Assembly (NCBI GenBank): GCA_036244855.1 | Contig: BQKZ01000348.1 | Span: 97,122 to 138,707 of the forward strand | Source of the DNA: Temnopleurus reevesii | Taxonomy: Eukaryota; Echinodermata; Echinoidea; Temnopleuroida; Temnopleuridae | Direction of reading: 5' to 3' | DNA length: 41,586 nucleotides | In this document: positions 10,640-22,718 of the stretch, piece after piece | Layout of the letters: each line of letters begins with the position of its first letter | Numbering within the stretch: the stretch's first letter is position 1 | Translations under genes and position numbers: made by a program | The notes under the pieces: generated by a model | What the model was told of the DNA's origin: nothing | What the model saw: only the letters and a program-made list of their open reading frames with translations | The model's database searches: none

Positions 10640-12512
10640 ATACTAGTCTGCAGCCACAGACCAGTTCCTGTTTCGTAATTGTGTGCAGCGAGAGTCTGCA
10701 AGCAGAGACTATTAGGCCTATCTAGTTAAGGGTCCTCTCAGTGTGTCGACATATCTAGTAGCCAGCTGTGTTAGATATTTGTCCAAAAAAAATGATTTTG
10801 TGATAAAGTGTACGATTTTTGGTTTGTGCTTGCAGACTAGATTCACGGCACTCACGAAAACACAAAGCCATCCAGTTTGCATACATTACAATGTCATGTT
10901 GCTACGCCCGGTCAAGCCTAGGGTAAGCTATATGGTTGTCAAGGGCAACCTAGTATATACAAAACGCTTCAAATTTGCATCATATACTTTGAAACCGAGA
11001 GGGATTAGGTGTCACCCCCCCCCCCCCCCCCCGAAAAAAATAAAAATAAAAATAATAGCAATAATAAAATAATAAATACATTAAAAAATAAATAAATAAA
11101 TAAAAACATTGTAATAATGATTTTAATAAAATAAATTAAAATGAAATAAAAATTTAAAAAAAAATAAATAAGAAAGAGAGAAAGAAGTAAATAAACAAAT
11201 AAATTGAAATGAAATGAAATGAAATAGAAATAAAACAATACAATTATAAAAATAGAAAATATGATATTTTTTCGGTGAATGGTTATTTGGGAGTATTATT
11301 GTATTATTGTGCGCCAAGCATATACTAGTTAATAAAGGCATGAAAAGGTAGGTTTTCAGGTGTATAAAGCATTTTTCGCTGAATGCAAAAGTTTCATAAG
11401 CTCAATCGTTTTATTTACCATCCCATAATACATTTCTAATTTGTGCAGGGGGGCAATTACAGCGAACTAAATGCCCTAAAACCTTGTCTGAGGGTTCAAA
11501 ATACGATGGCAAATTTTCAGATAGCGCTTCCTTGAATAATCATGTTTTTTCAGGACCTCATTATGTTTTTAAATTCCTTTCAAGTCGCCACTACTCAATG
11601 TCCAAAGTTGTGCTCAATTGAAGGGGCAAAATTTTAGGGTTTAGACAAAAATTCAGACTCTGGGTAATACAAGCTTTGTAGTTCCCGAATAGTTTCATTT
11701 ACATCTCAAATTGGAGTGAGGATCCATTAACAAGATAAGTTGACCCACATTATTGGTCCCGTTTTGAATTTTTTTTTAACCCGTTATTATTTTTAACGAT
11801 AAATTACCCAAAGGCAAAGAAATACGGAGCACATTTTCGAGCTGTACTCTGAAGTTGCATAATTTCTTCAATTCGACTTCTCTCAGATGGAAGAAGTCCT
11901 TCGTTTTCTTCCTTTTTAGGCATAACCGTTCGCTGTTTGAAAAGTAGCAAATTTCTCCTCGTTCGAAATGCTTGCTCTGGCGTAAAACATTTGAACTAGC
12001 CAACGTAGCAATATCAAATATCTGTAGAAAATGACACATCCATCACTCCCGTCCCCTCTTTCGCTCGTTAGTTAGTATAGGACTATCATGCATTGAAACA
12101 ATTTTCTTCTTGAAAAACTTGATTCTTCTCCCAGACAATCTGGCCTTAAACCCAGGTGTTGCTTTTCTTTCATAGGTAAGCCTGATGTGATTAACAGTGC
12201 TTTTTTTTTATATACGAATTGGCAAATCTCAGTTACGTGATATGATTAATATCATGCAATTATCCGTTTCACCTAAAATTGCCAATTTGAATGAAAAATC
12301 AATGTTGCCAAATGTTCATGTTTGTTTGGGAGGAGCGGCATTTTGCAAATTTCTCTGGGGACCCAAAATCTGATCAAGCCCCTCGGGTATAAAATTCCGC
12401 GAGCGCGCGTGGAATTCTGCAATATTGCACTCAAATAGAAGTGTTTCCAGTGTTGCATTTATCAAATTATTATGTCTGATATCTCCTGCATCTCTCATTA
12501 ATCACATTTGAG
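10640..12512. other. upstream flank of GLMP, no gene seen
   Basis: The first part is presumably the GLMP 5' UTR and promoter. A poly(C) run at 11015-11032 is followed by A/T-rich low complexity to about 11260 (aaataaataaa-type). A near-palindrome of CpG-rich sequence lies at 12391-12417. The rest shows no coding signal. Confidence 0.4.
11015..11260. repeat. poly(C) plus AAATA-type low complexity
   Basis: Eighteen C are followed by about 220 bases made almost only of A and T, with aaataaataaa and gaaatgaaat sub-repeats. Reading frames in it are compositional artefacts. Confidence 0.85.
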
Positions 12513-13809
12513 AGTGTAAATAATTGATTAGTGTCTTGGTAGGTGTGACTAGACTCTAATCCGTCTTAAGCACATTAAAAAAGTAACTTTCCCTTTCTTC
12601 AAAGTATATTGCTGTCTAGCTTGCTAATGCGTATATAACATTCATGAATCAATGAGTTATGTATGAGCGAGTACAAAAAAAAAGGATTAATGCAAAATGT
12701 CGATTTTCACCAATCACGGGGTGCTGTGTTGTATGGTAAAAACCGCACAAACATGAGCAAATTCTTTTCAGATTATTATTTTTTTCGTTATGATATCAAA
12801 GAGGAACCGACTTCTGGAATTATAGTGTTATCATTGAATGAAGTAAAATCAGATGAACACTGTAAAAAAGTGTAAATTAAAGATCAGATAATCAGTTCAA
12901 AAGTTATGAATGTTCAAAAGATAATTTCTACCGCTTTTGCGAGTCCGAGCAATCGGCAACATTGACGGATTCTCTGATGTCATATCAGACAACTCTGCAA
13001 AATTTCCCATTTTCTTCTTTTTTTTTTCTCGGCAAAGTCAACAAAATATTGGTTTTCTATTGACATGATTGAAGGTATAGCATGCATTTATCGATTCTGC
13101 ATTGATTTTTAAATGAATCGTGGTGTACCTTTATTCTAGATTTTGGATTATACCATTTTTTTTTAATTTATTGTACAAATTAAGTGAATTAAGTAAGTTG
13201 CCCGCAAGTACGTCACAGATTTTGCCACGGTTGCCGATCGCACAGACTACCATCAGCGACAGGAATCGTACATTATTGTGAATATGGGAATTCAAAACTT
13301 TTGAATGAATTGTCCAACTTTGCTTGCATTTTCACAGTTTGTTTATCTGATTTGTCTTCATTCAATAACAGCATTAATATTCCAGGGATGAATTCTTCTT
13401 ACAATTTATCATTTTTTTTTTAATTTTGAAAAAATAAATTCGTCTTGAACATGTTGAATAAAATAATTTTTTCCACATAATTTCCCAAAAATCAATCATA
13501 GTTAGAACGTGGAAAAAAGCAAATCTAGGTTATAACAAAAGCTGTGAAAATATGTGGACTAAATAAAAAAAAATAGCACGAGAGCAAAACCAATAGGCGC
13601 TCATAAACAGGGGCCTGTAACATAAACGATGCAATTAAACTTGCAATAAATGTTTATCGCAAGTCTATGGAAAAATGTGTACTAAAGAGATACAATTAAT
13701 TGCAAGAATCGTATCTCTTGTGTTACAGGGCCCAGATCTGTGTCATATTTTAAAGACTTCCTTTCCTGTTATTTGTAAAATTTTGCACAACACGTTCAAG
13801 CCGAACTAA
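12513..13809 (+). repeat. tandem segment, copy 1
   Basis: Starts agtgtaaataattgattag and ends near gcacaacacgttcaag. It is matched by 13960-15117 at what looks like about 90% identity, with many small indels. This copy carries the 123-bp MITE at 13611-13733, absent from copy 2. No coding function is seen. Confidence 0.85.
13611..13733. mobile_element. MITE with GGGCCTGTAACA termini, copy A
   Basis: Inverted termini are gggcctgtaacataaa and tgttacagggccc. The matching empty site in copy 2 (aacagatc at about 15038) sets the boundaries and suggests a 2-3 base duplication (AG or CAG). The second copy at 22590-22718 is the same element in inverted orientation. GGGCC termini with a short target duplication are reminiscent of PIF/Harbinger or ISL2EU families; class assignment is inference. 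Confidence 0.8.
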
Positions 13810-13810
13810 T

Positions 13811-13958
13811 GGGGCTTTCACACTGCGCGTATTCGTCGATTACGTACAGTTACGTACAGTTGCGTACAGTTACGGAGAGATACGCAACTCTCCGCAACAA
13901 TGCGCGATTTATCCGCAACTGTAAGCAAGTCTCCGTAAAGTAACGCAAAACGGGTCCG
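13811..13958. mobile_element. truncated CpG-rich repeat with GGGCTTTCACAC terminus
   Basis: Begins gggctttcacactgcgcg, a terminus-like sequence, then has three tandem copies of acgtacagtt with variants (13841-13871) and related acg/ccgcaact units. It stops at the ambiguous base at 13959 without a matching inverted end, so it is incomplete in this assembly. Confidence 0.5.
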
Positions 13959-13959
13959 N

Positions 13960-15117
13960 AGTGTAAATAATTGATTAGTGTCTTGGTAGGTGTGTGACTC
14001 GACTCTAATCCGTCTTAAGCACATTAAAAAAGTAACTTTCCCTTTCTTCAAAGTATATTGCTGTCTAACTTGCTAATGCGTATGTAACATTCATGAATCA
14101 ATGAGTTATGTATGAGTGAGTACAAAAACAAAGGATAAATACAAAATGTCGATTTTCACCAATCACGGGGTGCTGTGTTGTATGGTAAAAACCGCACAAA
14201 AATGAGCAAATTCTTTTCAGATAATCATTTTTTCGTCATGATGTCAAAGGGGAACCAACCTCTGGAATTATAGTGTTACCATTGAATGAAGCAAAATCAG
14301 ATGAAAAACTATGAATTAAAGATCAGATAATCAGTTAATAAATTATGAATTTTCAAAGTCCCAAAGATATAGAGATTTCTACCGCTTGTGTGAGTCCGTG
14401 CAATCGGCAACATTGACGGAATCTTTGACGTCATGTCGGACAACTCTGCAAAATTTCACATTTTCTTTCCTTTTTTCGGAAAAGTCAACACAATTTTGGT
14501 GATCCATTGGGGGTAGCTAGCTATAGCATGCATTTATCGATTCTGCATCGATTTTTAAACCTTTTTGTACCTTTATTCTAGATTTGGATTATACCAGTTT
14601 TAAAAATTTAGTGAATGGTGAGTTGCCCGCAAGTGCGTCACAGATTTTGCCACGGTTGCCGATCGCACAGACTTCCATCAGCGATAGGGATCATACATAT
14701 TGTGATTATGGGAATTCATAATCTTTTAATGATTTGTCCAATTTTGCTTGCATTTTCACAGTTTGTTCATCTGATCTGTCTTCATTCAATAAAAGCATCA
14801 ATATTCCAGGGATGAATTTTTCTTTAATTTTATCATTTTTTTATTTGAAAAATTCGTCTTGAATAAAACAATTTTTCCCCCTTATTTTCCCAAAAATCAA
14901 TCTTTGTCAGAAAGTAGAAAAAAGCAAATCAAGGTTATAAAAAAAAGCTGTGAAAATATGTGGATTAAATCTAAAAATTAGCACTAGAGCAAAAACCACT
15001 ATTTCAATGTATAATTTACCAATAGGAGCTCATGAACAGATCGATCGGTGTCACCTTTTAAAGACTTCCTTTTTCTCTTATTTGTATAATTTTGCACAAC
15101 ACTTTTAAGCCTAATAA
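13960..15117 (+). repeat. tandem segment, copy 2
   Basis: The homologue of 12513-13809, lacking the MITE. Its left edge coincides exactly with the single N at 13959. Confidence 0.85.
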
Positions 15118-15181
15118 TCTCGCATGCTATAGTATTAACAGGCGCATAGCCAGGGATGAACTAGATCGAGAGAGAAAGGGG

Positions 15182-15200
15182 AGATGTGTATAAGAGACAG
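15182..15200 (+). other. Tn5/Nextera mosaic-end adapter remnant
   Basis: The 19 bases agatgtgtataagagacag are the Tn5 mosaic end used in Nextera-type libraries. They sit two bases before the gap. This is library contamination, not genome. The reading frames MCIRDS and MYKRQ at this edge, and VSYTHL on the other strand, are translations of the adapter. Confidence 0.97.
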
Positions 15201-15202
15201 CT

Positions 15203-15595
15203 NNNNNNNNNNNNNNNNNNNNNNNNNNNNNNNNNNNNNNNNNNNNNNNNNNNNNNNNNNNNNNNNNNNNNNNNNNNNNNNNNNNNNNNNNNNNNNNNNN
15301 NNNNNNNNNNNNNNNNNNNNNNNNNNNNNNNNNNNNNNNNNNNNNNNNNNNNNNNNNNNNNNNNNNNNNNNNNNNNNNNNNNNNNNNNNNNNNNNNNNNN
15401 NNNNNNNNNNNNNNNNNNNNNNNNNNNNNNNNNNNNNNNNNNNNNNNNNNNNNNNNNNNNNNNNNNNNNNNNNNNNNNNNNNNNNNNNNNNNNNNNNNNN
15501 NNNNNNNNNNNNNNNNNNNNNNNNNNNNNNNNNNNNNNNNNNNNNNNNNNNNNNNNNNNNNNNNNNNNNNNNNNNNNNNNNNNNNNNNNNNNNNN
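15203..15595. other. assembly gap (393 N)
   Basis: A run of N; the sequence is unknown. Open frames across it are meaningless. Confidence 1.
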
Positions 15596-15734
15596 CTATA
15601 CATGATCAATTATTGCGTGAGTGGACATTGAACCCTTTACATCATAATTATAATGAGATGCATGCATTGTGCAAGTATCACCGGTCTCGATAACGACTAG
15701 TTCCAATTTCAATAACAATAGTGAGGATCGAAGA

Positions 15735-15945
15735 GAAGGATTATAAATCAGTTGGTTAATTTGTTACTCATAATGAAATGAATTATACATCTTTGTATAC
15801 CAACCACTGTACCGTATAGCTACATGTCAGCAATTTGCCCCGAGCTTATTCCTATAAGCATGCGGAAGAGATTTGAACCTGTGACAACTCGCTGAGTAGT
15901 CGAGTGTCATGACCACCAGTGTGCCTAAGTGACCGTGTTCTTATC
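15735..15945 (-). mobile_element. tRNA-derived SINE-like unit 1
   Basis: On the minus strand the 62-base core at 15924-15863 has an A-box-like segment (tggtggtcatgacactcg) and a B-box-like segment (ggttcaaatct). It is followed by a segment with ttactcataatga shared with unit 2. The head resembles a tRNA, but the arms do not pair well enough for a functional one. Confidence 0.5.
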
Positions 15946-15954
15946 ATCATAATC

Positions 15955-16140
15955 AAACGAAGGCTATAATTATGAATCAATCAAACAATTACTCATAATG
16001 AAATTAATTATAAATCTTTGTATACAAACAAGCTGTGTGTTGTAAGTTTCCTGCAGCTGTGAAAAAAATCACAACATGCGGACCGGATTCTAACCTCTCG
16101 GTTACTAGTGTCATAACCACTTGACCACCGGAGCGGTTTG
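15955..16140 (-). mobile_element. tRNA-derived SINE-like unit 2
   Basis: A second unit of the same kind. On the minus strand its core at 16136-16077 has tggtcaagtggttatgacac (A box) and ggttagaatcc (degenerate B box). The following attactcataatgaaatt and aatctttgtatac match unit 1 (15765-15800). Confidence 0.5.
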
Positions 16141-19100
16141 AATTTCGATTTTCATTGAGTAAATTTACGAAAAGAATATTCCTTTGACGTAATATCTAGT
16201 TCATACATCTCGGAGAAACCATGTATAAAGAGCAAATTACCGAAACAAAAGAAAGAATTATCAACAAAAGTCGACTTTTACGATAAAAATTAATGTAAGA
16301 TGAAGATCTAATGGTGATGAAGACAGGCGAGGAGGATATGAAATGAAGGAGGTGGAGCTGATGATGGAGTAAAATAACAATAGTATTAAAAGAAGACATA
16401 CCGTAAACAGGGAAAAATAAGGAAAAACGAGGATGAGGAAGAAGCAAAATGAAAAGAACAATAGGAAACAAAACGAAGAAAAGAAAGAGGAGACAGAGAA
16501 GAAAACGAGTAACAAAGAACAGAAGAAGAAGGAGGAGATTGAACGAAGAAAAAAAGACAGGAGTGAAACATGAAGATGAACAAAATACGGTCCTACGCTT
16601 TGACTCGTTGACTAGGCAAAAATAGACTTTTCTAGTGTTTTTTACAACCTGTTGCGTACGTCATTGTCGATTGCAATGCCGTGCTGTTTGGTTGGTAATA
16701 AGCAGACTATTCTGATCATAAAGTCACCTTTAAGGTCTCAGTAGAATGTCTCCTCGCTTTCTTGCTGAAATTTGAATCTTATACGACCAAAAGACGTAAC
16801 GTTTAACCTTTGGATCTACAGGAATAAAACTTAAAGAGAAAAACATCCAATATGTAAAAGAAAAAAGGAAATCCAAATGAAGTCATTGCCAACATCATCA
16901 TCGTTTTCTGTTCCATGCGCAATTATGACATGGTGTTCAAAGCTTGAGTGTAATGCAAAAAAAAAAAAAGATGCCTAGATGATCTCGCATTTTTAGCTGT
17001 TATTTTTTGTTCAAACTATTTATCGATTAACAACAGGCCTGATTTTTTTCAATCAATCTCGACAAAATTATTTCAAAATAAAACAAAGAGATTTTTGTGG
17101 GTCAAAAATATTAACTTTTGAAAAATTAAAAACAACCTACCCCAAAATAGCTGTGAAAACACCCCTGGTGAAAATGCTTAATGCGTAATATTTTTCAAAT
17201 GACGCTTACTGTACCTTAATGATATAAGGTAGTTCCCAAGACAAAAATATAAGCAGTGATTTATAAAATATCATTTTTATCTCTGATTTTTCAAAATAGT
17301 CCTCAACTTGTCCATAACTATCATCTATAAATATCGACCTGATGAGTTTCACTGTGTGACTGACAAGAAGTCAATCGATTCAAGTTGAAAAAAAAAAACC
17401 CAACAGACAAACCCCCACATCTTAATTACAGGGGCTATATAATTGCACGATTTGGTGTGATGTTTGGTTGTGGATAGCTAATCTACACTCTATCCTCTTG
17501 CCAGTCTCCCGAAAGCATTCGAGTTATCTCAGTGACAAGTTAATTGATGGCTAGTTATGACATATCGAGAACTCTCTTATCCTACAGCAAGCTTATGTCA
17601 CGTAATTCTAATTCAATTTATCATGTTTATGGTAAGCGAAATGAAATGTAATAAATCTTTGCTCAGTCACATTTTAAACTTCCAATTCAGTGGGATTTAC
17701 GACAAATCATCATCTTATCTAAGAATGTTTAAGAATATTTTCTTAAGATGTCAAGGCAAAATTTATTTCAGATGAAGAGCCATATTGACAAGACTATGGG
17801 ATTATTTAAGGATATAGATTGAGGAAACAAACAATAAATTTGTCAAATAGGAAAATTCAGTCGTGATTTATGATATATTATTTTTATAGGCCTATGCGAA
17901 AGTGATACTTATGATTCAGAAATGAAATATGAGAAAATAACAATAAACACATCATTAACACAAAATAAGACGTTTAAAGGGAATACACCGTTTTCAAAGT
18001 TTGAAAGTAATTTGATACGTAATCTCATATACGCTACCATAGAATTAGAACCTTAATGCCTGCGAAAAGTAGACAATTTTAAAAAATAAGCAGTATCGTG
18101 TCGCTAATTTTATTGTTTTTCTCTACCAAATTTAACGGATAATATCAGCAGTTTTTCGTACAAGATACGAAATAATTTATTTTCAAAGTCATAAAGAAAA
18201 AACTGAGGTAATAGTCATACCATAATTTTAACAAATAAATCGTTATCATAAGCTATAGCCCCGGGTCTCTGATAAACATTCGTTCATGAATTTTAAAGAT
18301 GAAAGAAAAAGACCTCTTAGGGCCATAGAACATCGAGTAATAAAGCATTTTTGTTTTTATGATGATAATACATCATTGTTTAAGATTTCCCTTTTGTGCC
18401 ATTCCTGCAGTTGTAAACAATTACGAAAAAAAAAACACAACAAATATTATATATTCCTCTAGGTAACGAGTCAGCTGAAGATCATGGATCATTGACAGTG
18501 CATTCCATCCAGGAGGAGGGTTGGGCTATCTCTTTTCCTCCCTCTCTTATGGTTTTCAGAATTTTTATATCAATATTCGCCTCTATTTTTGTTAATTATC
18601 ATGGATATACGCGGGTGTCATAACGCACCAGACTGATTAATTTCATATCTCCCACATCGATGTATCAAATAAGCACAGTGACAATGGTGTACGAATAATT
18701 TCATCATCATGACATGTTTCTCCGGTGATGAGATCAGAAATCTGGAATATACAAATACTTGACTCACAACATTAAACTTGCAATCAGCTAAATATATTGC
18801 TTGCATATCGCCTTAATATTTGCTACTGTGTTTGCACCTGTATGCAGGATACGGATGGCAAAAATAAGAATGAAGATTGAATTAACCTCGAAAACATCAA
18901 CCAGGTCAGCAACTTTATACCCACTTAATTAACAGCTCGGTACAGAATATCGATATTTTTATGGAGCGACCAGACTTTGGAAGGAAGCTGGTATTATTTT
19001 CACAATGTGAGCTGAAGAAAGCGAACCATATACTGAAACCCAACGCCTGTTATGGACGCATTACCCTAGTATAGATTGTTGCTTAACCCTTTGGTGACTG

Positions 19101-19523
19101 ACATTTTGTCCTTGATACTGGGTGACTCTCCGCTTCATTTCTCCAAGCATGGATAGACGCAAGATCCGTCAAAACATCTACCTTTTTATGCTAAAGGAAA
19201 TGTTAACAAGCCCCATATCACCTTTGCGTTTTCCATCCCAGCTTTCATGAATACCGTATGAAAGACGCTCCGTTAACGGAGAAATACGGAGGAAAGACGC
19301 TATGTCGGTCAAGCGCCGGCCGAACGCATTCAATATCTGCTAAGCGTCTTTTCCGCGTGCACGGAATGTCTTTTAAATTTCATAAACGCTCGGCAGACGT
19401 TGGATATAATTACAAAGGTATGATTGAGCTTTACCACTAGGAGCACTATTTCCATGATTTCTGTAGGATGTAATATCTTCTTCATAATGGTGCCATATTT
19501 GAGTCTATTCCGCTACAAATGAA
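16141..19523. other. non-coding stretch
   Basis: 16290-16575 is purine-rich (GAAGA-type), giving spurious S/F-rich frames on the minus strand. The rest is AT-rich without splice-bounded coding segments. Around 19258-19430 are repeated cgtcttt/gacgct motifs and ataaacgctcggcagacg, which recur diverged at about 33290-33320 (ataaacgctggaagac), suggesting an old interspersed repeat. Confidence 0.4.
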
Positions 19524-19654
19524 ATAATTATATAATATTGGATGGCAATAAATGGAATACCAGGGAATATTGCACGAGTTAGGGCAATATTGGCCCTAAC
19601 GAGTGCAATATTTGCGATATTTCATGAAATGAAGCCATCCAATATAATTATTAT
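19524..19654. mobile_element. palindromic MITE-like element
   Basis: The outer inverted repeat is ataattatataatattgg with atggc, against gccatccaatataattatta. An inner hairpin (19566-19585 and 19593-19612) has arms aatattgcac/tgcaatatt and gttagggc/gccctaac, broken only by a GAG triplet in each arm. It folds almost end to end and has no coding capacity. Confidence 0.65.
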
Positions 19655-19711
19655 TATATGTACATATACCAGAAGGCTGGTCACTGCTTTGCGCAAGCGT
19701 AAAATTGAAGC

Positions 19712-19737
19712 TGTACAATATGGCTTAATATTGTACG
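19712..19737. repeat. short palindrome
   Basis: gtacaatat and atattgtac flank a 6-base spacer near the end of the preceding element. It may be a remnant of the same repeat. Confidence 0.4.
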
Positions 19738-19760
19738 GCTTAAAACTCTCATATAGATAA

Positions 19761-22589
19761 TAATTTGTAATGTACTATTACATAGCCTCTACCACACTAC
19801 CAATGGGGGGGGGGCGTAGTTACGGCTCTGGTCCCCACTAATTTAAAAAAAAAAGATGTATGGTAATATTAAATTTCATTAATTTTTACTCTTTTTTTGC
19901 AAACGATCTTCACTAAGATGAAGCAGTATTACCAAGGACGAAAACCTTACTTTTAATACTCCATGCGAATCATGCTACAGAAACCGCCTATAAATCCTAA
20001 AAAATGGATATCTGAAAACTAATAGCCATGCTGCTGACAGCTCCATTTAGGAAAAATATTTAGTGAACCGCTACCGTGATTTTCACAACCTACTTTTTTG
20101 CTATCGTATTTCTCTGCATGCATCAAACTGAATCGCAGTTCATACAACATTCACATGTAAACGACACCTTGCTTGCCGTTGGTCTTTTGATGCTCACGAT
20201 CTTATCAAAACGCCCACGGTCAGGCCCGTAACCAAGTGAATATGAACCCTTGCTTTTTTGTAAAACTTAATAGGTTGATCCTAGTTATCATGGGAGATAC
20301 GATAGCACGAATAGCCATCGACTGTTATGAATTGCCGTATAATAAGCCTTTAATATTTGGGGGGAAAACATCTGAGAAGAAAACTTTGGAGAGGATTATT
20401 CCATAAAACATGCAAAGTACTATGGGATATGTCAACCAAAGTGTAATGAGAGTTCAAGATGACCAGTTTTGGATTAGTTTATCACTCTCGGGAATTTCAC
20501 TGAAAAAATATCTCAAATACCCCTGTCAAACGTCAAGATAATTGTTAACTCCACAACAGAACTCATTCAGATAGTTTTCCGTGCTGCTTGTTTTTCGCAG
20601 ATTTCTCCAGCCGATGGACAAATGTTTTATAGCTAGTACGAAATTTGCTAAGAAAACCTACAATCATCTTTAAGAAATAGTTCGAGCGAATAAAATAAGG
20701 AAATCGTAAAGATTAAAAAGCCTATCATATAAAAACAAACCAACAAGTTACAAAAGCTTCTTGCTTTATCAATCCCTTTCCTTCAGAACACAGCGATGAA
20801 AAAAAAAAATAATTCTATGTTCATATCTTACAAAGATAAGACCTCATTTTAACCGTCTCACGTACCATTCTGTTTATTATATATCTTCCTTTCATACGCA
20901 CACGCACATAAAACACACAAACACAAACACACACACATACATACATACATAAACCTTAAAATATACACACATAAATATACCTTAGAATGCACACACAAAC
21001 ACGCACGGAAACACTTCTACAACCACTTTCTCTATTTCTCCCTTTCGGCCTATCTTTACTCCTTCATCTCCTTTGTCTATAAATCTTTCTGCCAATATCT
21101 TCTTCTCTCTCTCCCTCTCTTTCAGAGATACATGTATTGTGTAATCAATTCGGTCGTTTTGAGGGTCAATATTTCATCTAAAAAGGTCGCGCGATCCAGG
21201 AATATCAAAATGACCAACCATAGAAATGACACTTTATCACTTATCAGTGATTGGAGAATCACCAAAAATAAATATACAAAGATATAGATAAGTTTTTATG
21301 AGTCTCTATTACGTTATATGCATCAATCTTTTGTTTTCTGAAACATACCTTCGATCCAAAACAATATTATAAAACATCAATAAAGAAAACCGGAAATCGA
21401 CATCCGAGTAAACATCATAAAAACACTCAGTCACACCATGAAGACTGCTGCTTGTATCTTAATGGTCACACATTGACATGGAGGCCACTGGGGGTGGGGG
21501 GCTTTATTGACGTGTTAACACCTGCGTATGTTTAGCGCAATTCGAACGGATTCATCGTTAGTCAAGTGTTTTATCTGCTTATTTCTGCTGTCAGGGAGCG
21601 TATTTCTTATGATCTTTTTTTTAAAATAACAATGCTGGTCATTCGTTGGCTGTTGACCTAATGGTATGATTGAGCCTTTGAATACTTCGAATGCACCCCT
21701 TCGTGTAGAAATACGAATGGCGCTTTAATACCATTCCTGCCGTTTTGCAGATATCGATGGAACATGTGTTAGTCAGGCACCTTTCCTTTGTATTTCTTCT
21801 GTCAGGGTTGGGCTTACATTGGGCATAGTCGCACAAGTGTGACTGAATCTCAACGGAAGGTAGGACAAAGACTTGTTCAACTGTTCAAGGAGATTCACCA
21901 TTTCCCGATCGTTCCAAGTCAATCAACTTCTATACGATGAATAAGCCGCTATTACAAGACCCTGCCACACACAGTGACACATATCACCAGTGACATTACG
22001 ATCTGACAAACACCTTGCATGATACTTCTACAAGGAGAGATTCCATTTAACAACAATATCTGCTAATGAAAGTGGTTTTAATTTTGTCAAGGGGATTTTA
22101 AGATAAAAGTCACAGCTCATAGTCATCCTTGTCATAGGTGTAAAACACCTGGTCGAACTGAAAAGATGAACCATACGTGATGATTACACTAAATTATCTT
22201 TTGACTCTGTATGAGTTTCGAAGCCACCAGATGCGATTGGTGTAACTTATAGCTGTCAACCAAATACAAAGTCTAGGATGCGTGATAAATTTTAGTATAT
22301 GTGCAATTAAACATGTTCGAGCTTGTGAGAAAAAGAATACATAGAAAAATAATCATATGGAATAAAAAGGCAGAAAAATATAACTTAATACCAATAGTAC
22401 TTTAATAACATATGTGTGTTCTCAAGTTAATAAGTAATTTTATTTTGCCAAACCTACTTTCTAAGCAATACAATCATATAAGAAATTATGTTGAAATCTA
22501 TGCAACCAACACAACGTAAAGGATCAATGTCCTTTGCCTTTAAATTTAACCTGTTTCCGTACTACCTGATCATGTGTTTGCTTGTTCTG
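19761..22589. other. non-coding stretch with CA microsatellite
   Basis: Contains a CA/CATA-rich tract at 20894-20945 and a diverged continuation to about 21010. No exon-like segment is recognised on either strand. Confidence 0.4.
20894..20945. repeat. CA/CATA microsatellite
   Basis: Imperfect cacacg, acacac and catacatacat repeats. Confidence 0.85.
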
Positions 22590-22718
22590 GGGCCTGTAAC
22601 ATAAAAGAGATACGATAGATTTTGCAATTAATCGTATCTCTATGGTATACATGTTTTGCCATAGACTTACGATAAATACTTATTTTAAGTTTTATTGCAT
22701 CTTTTATGTTACAGGCCC
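22590..22718. mobile_element. MITE with GGGCCTGTAACA termini, copy B (inverted)
   Basis: Termini are gggcctgtaacataaaagag and tttatgttacaggccc. In reverse complement it aligns along its whole length with the element at 13611-13733 (shared tttatcg-aagtctatgg and gagatac-attaattgca). No clear target duplication is visible. Confidence 0.8.

Noticed and set aside
11005..11341. F/L-rich minus-strand frames that look like membrane segments
   Set aside because: Translations of poly(C) and A/T-rich simple sequence.
15127..15693. Open frames of 139-169 codons across the gap
   Set aside because: They consist of X from the N run plus translated Tn5 adapter (CIRDS, YKRQ, VSYTH); not genes.
16196..16583. 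Overlapping S/F-rich minus-strand frames
   Set aside because: They come from a purine-rich (GAAGA) low-complexity tract read in reverse.
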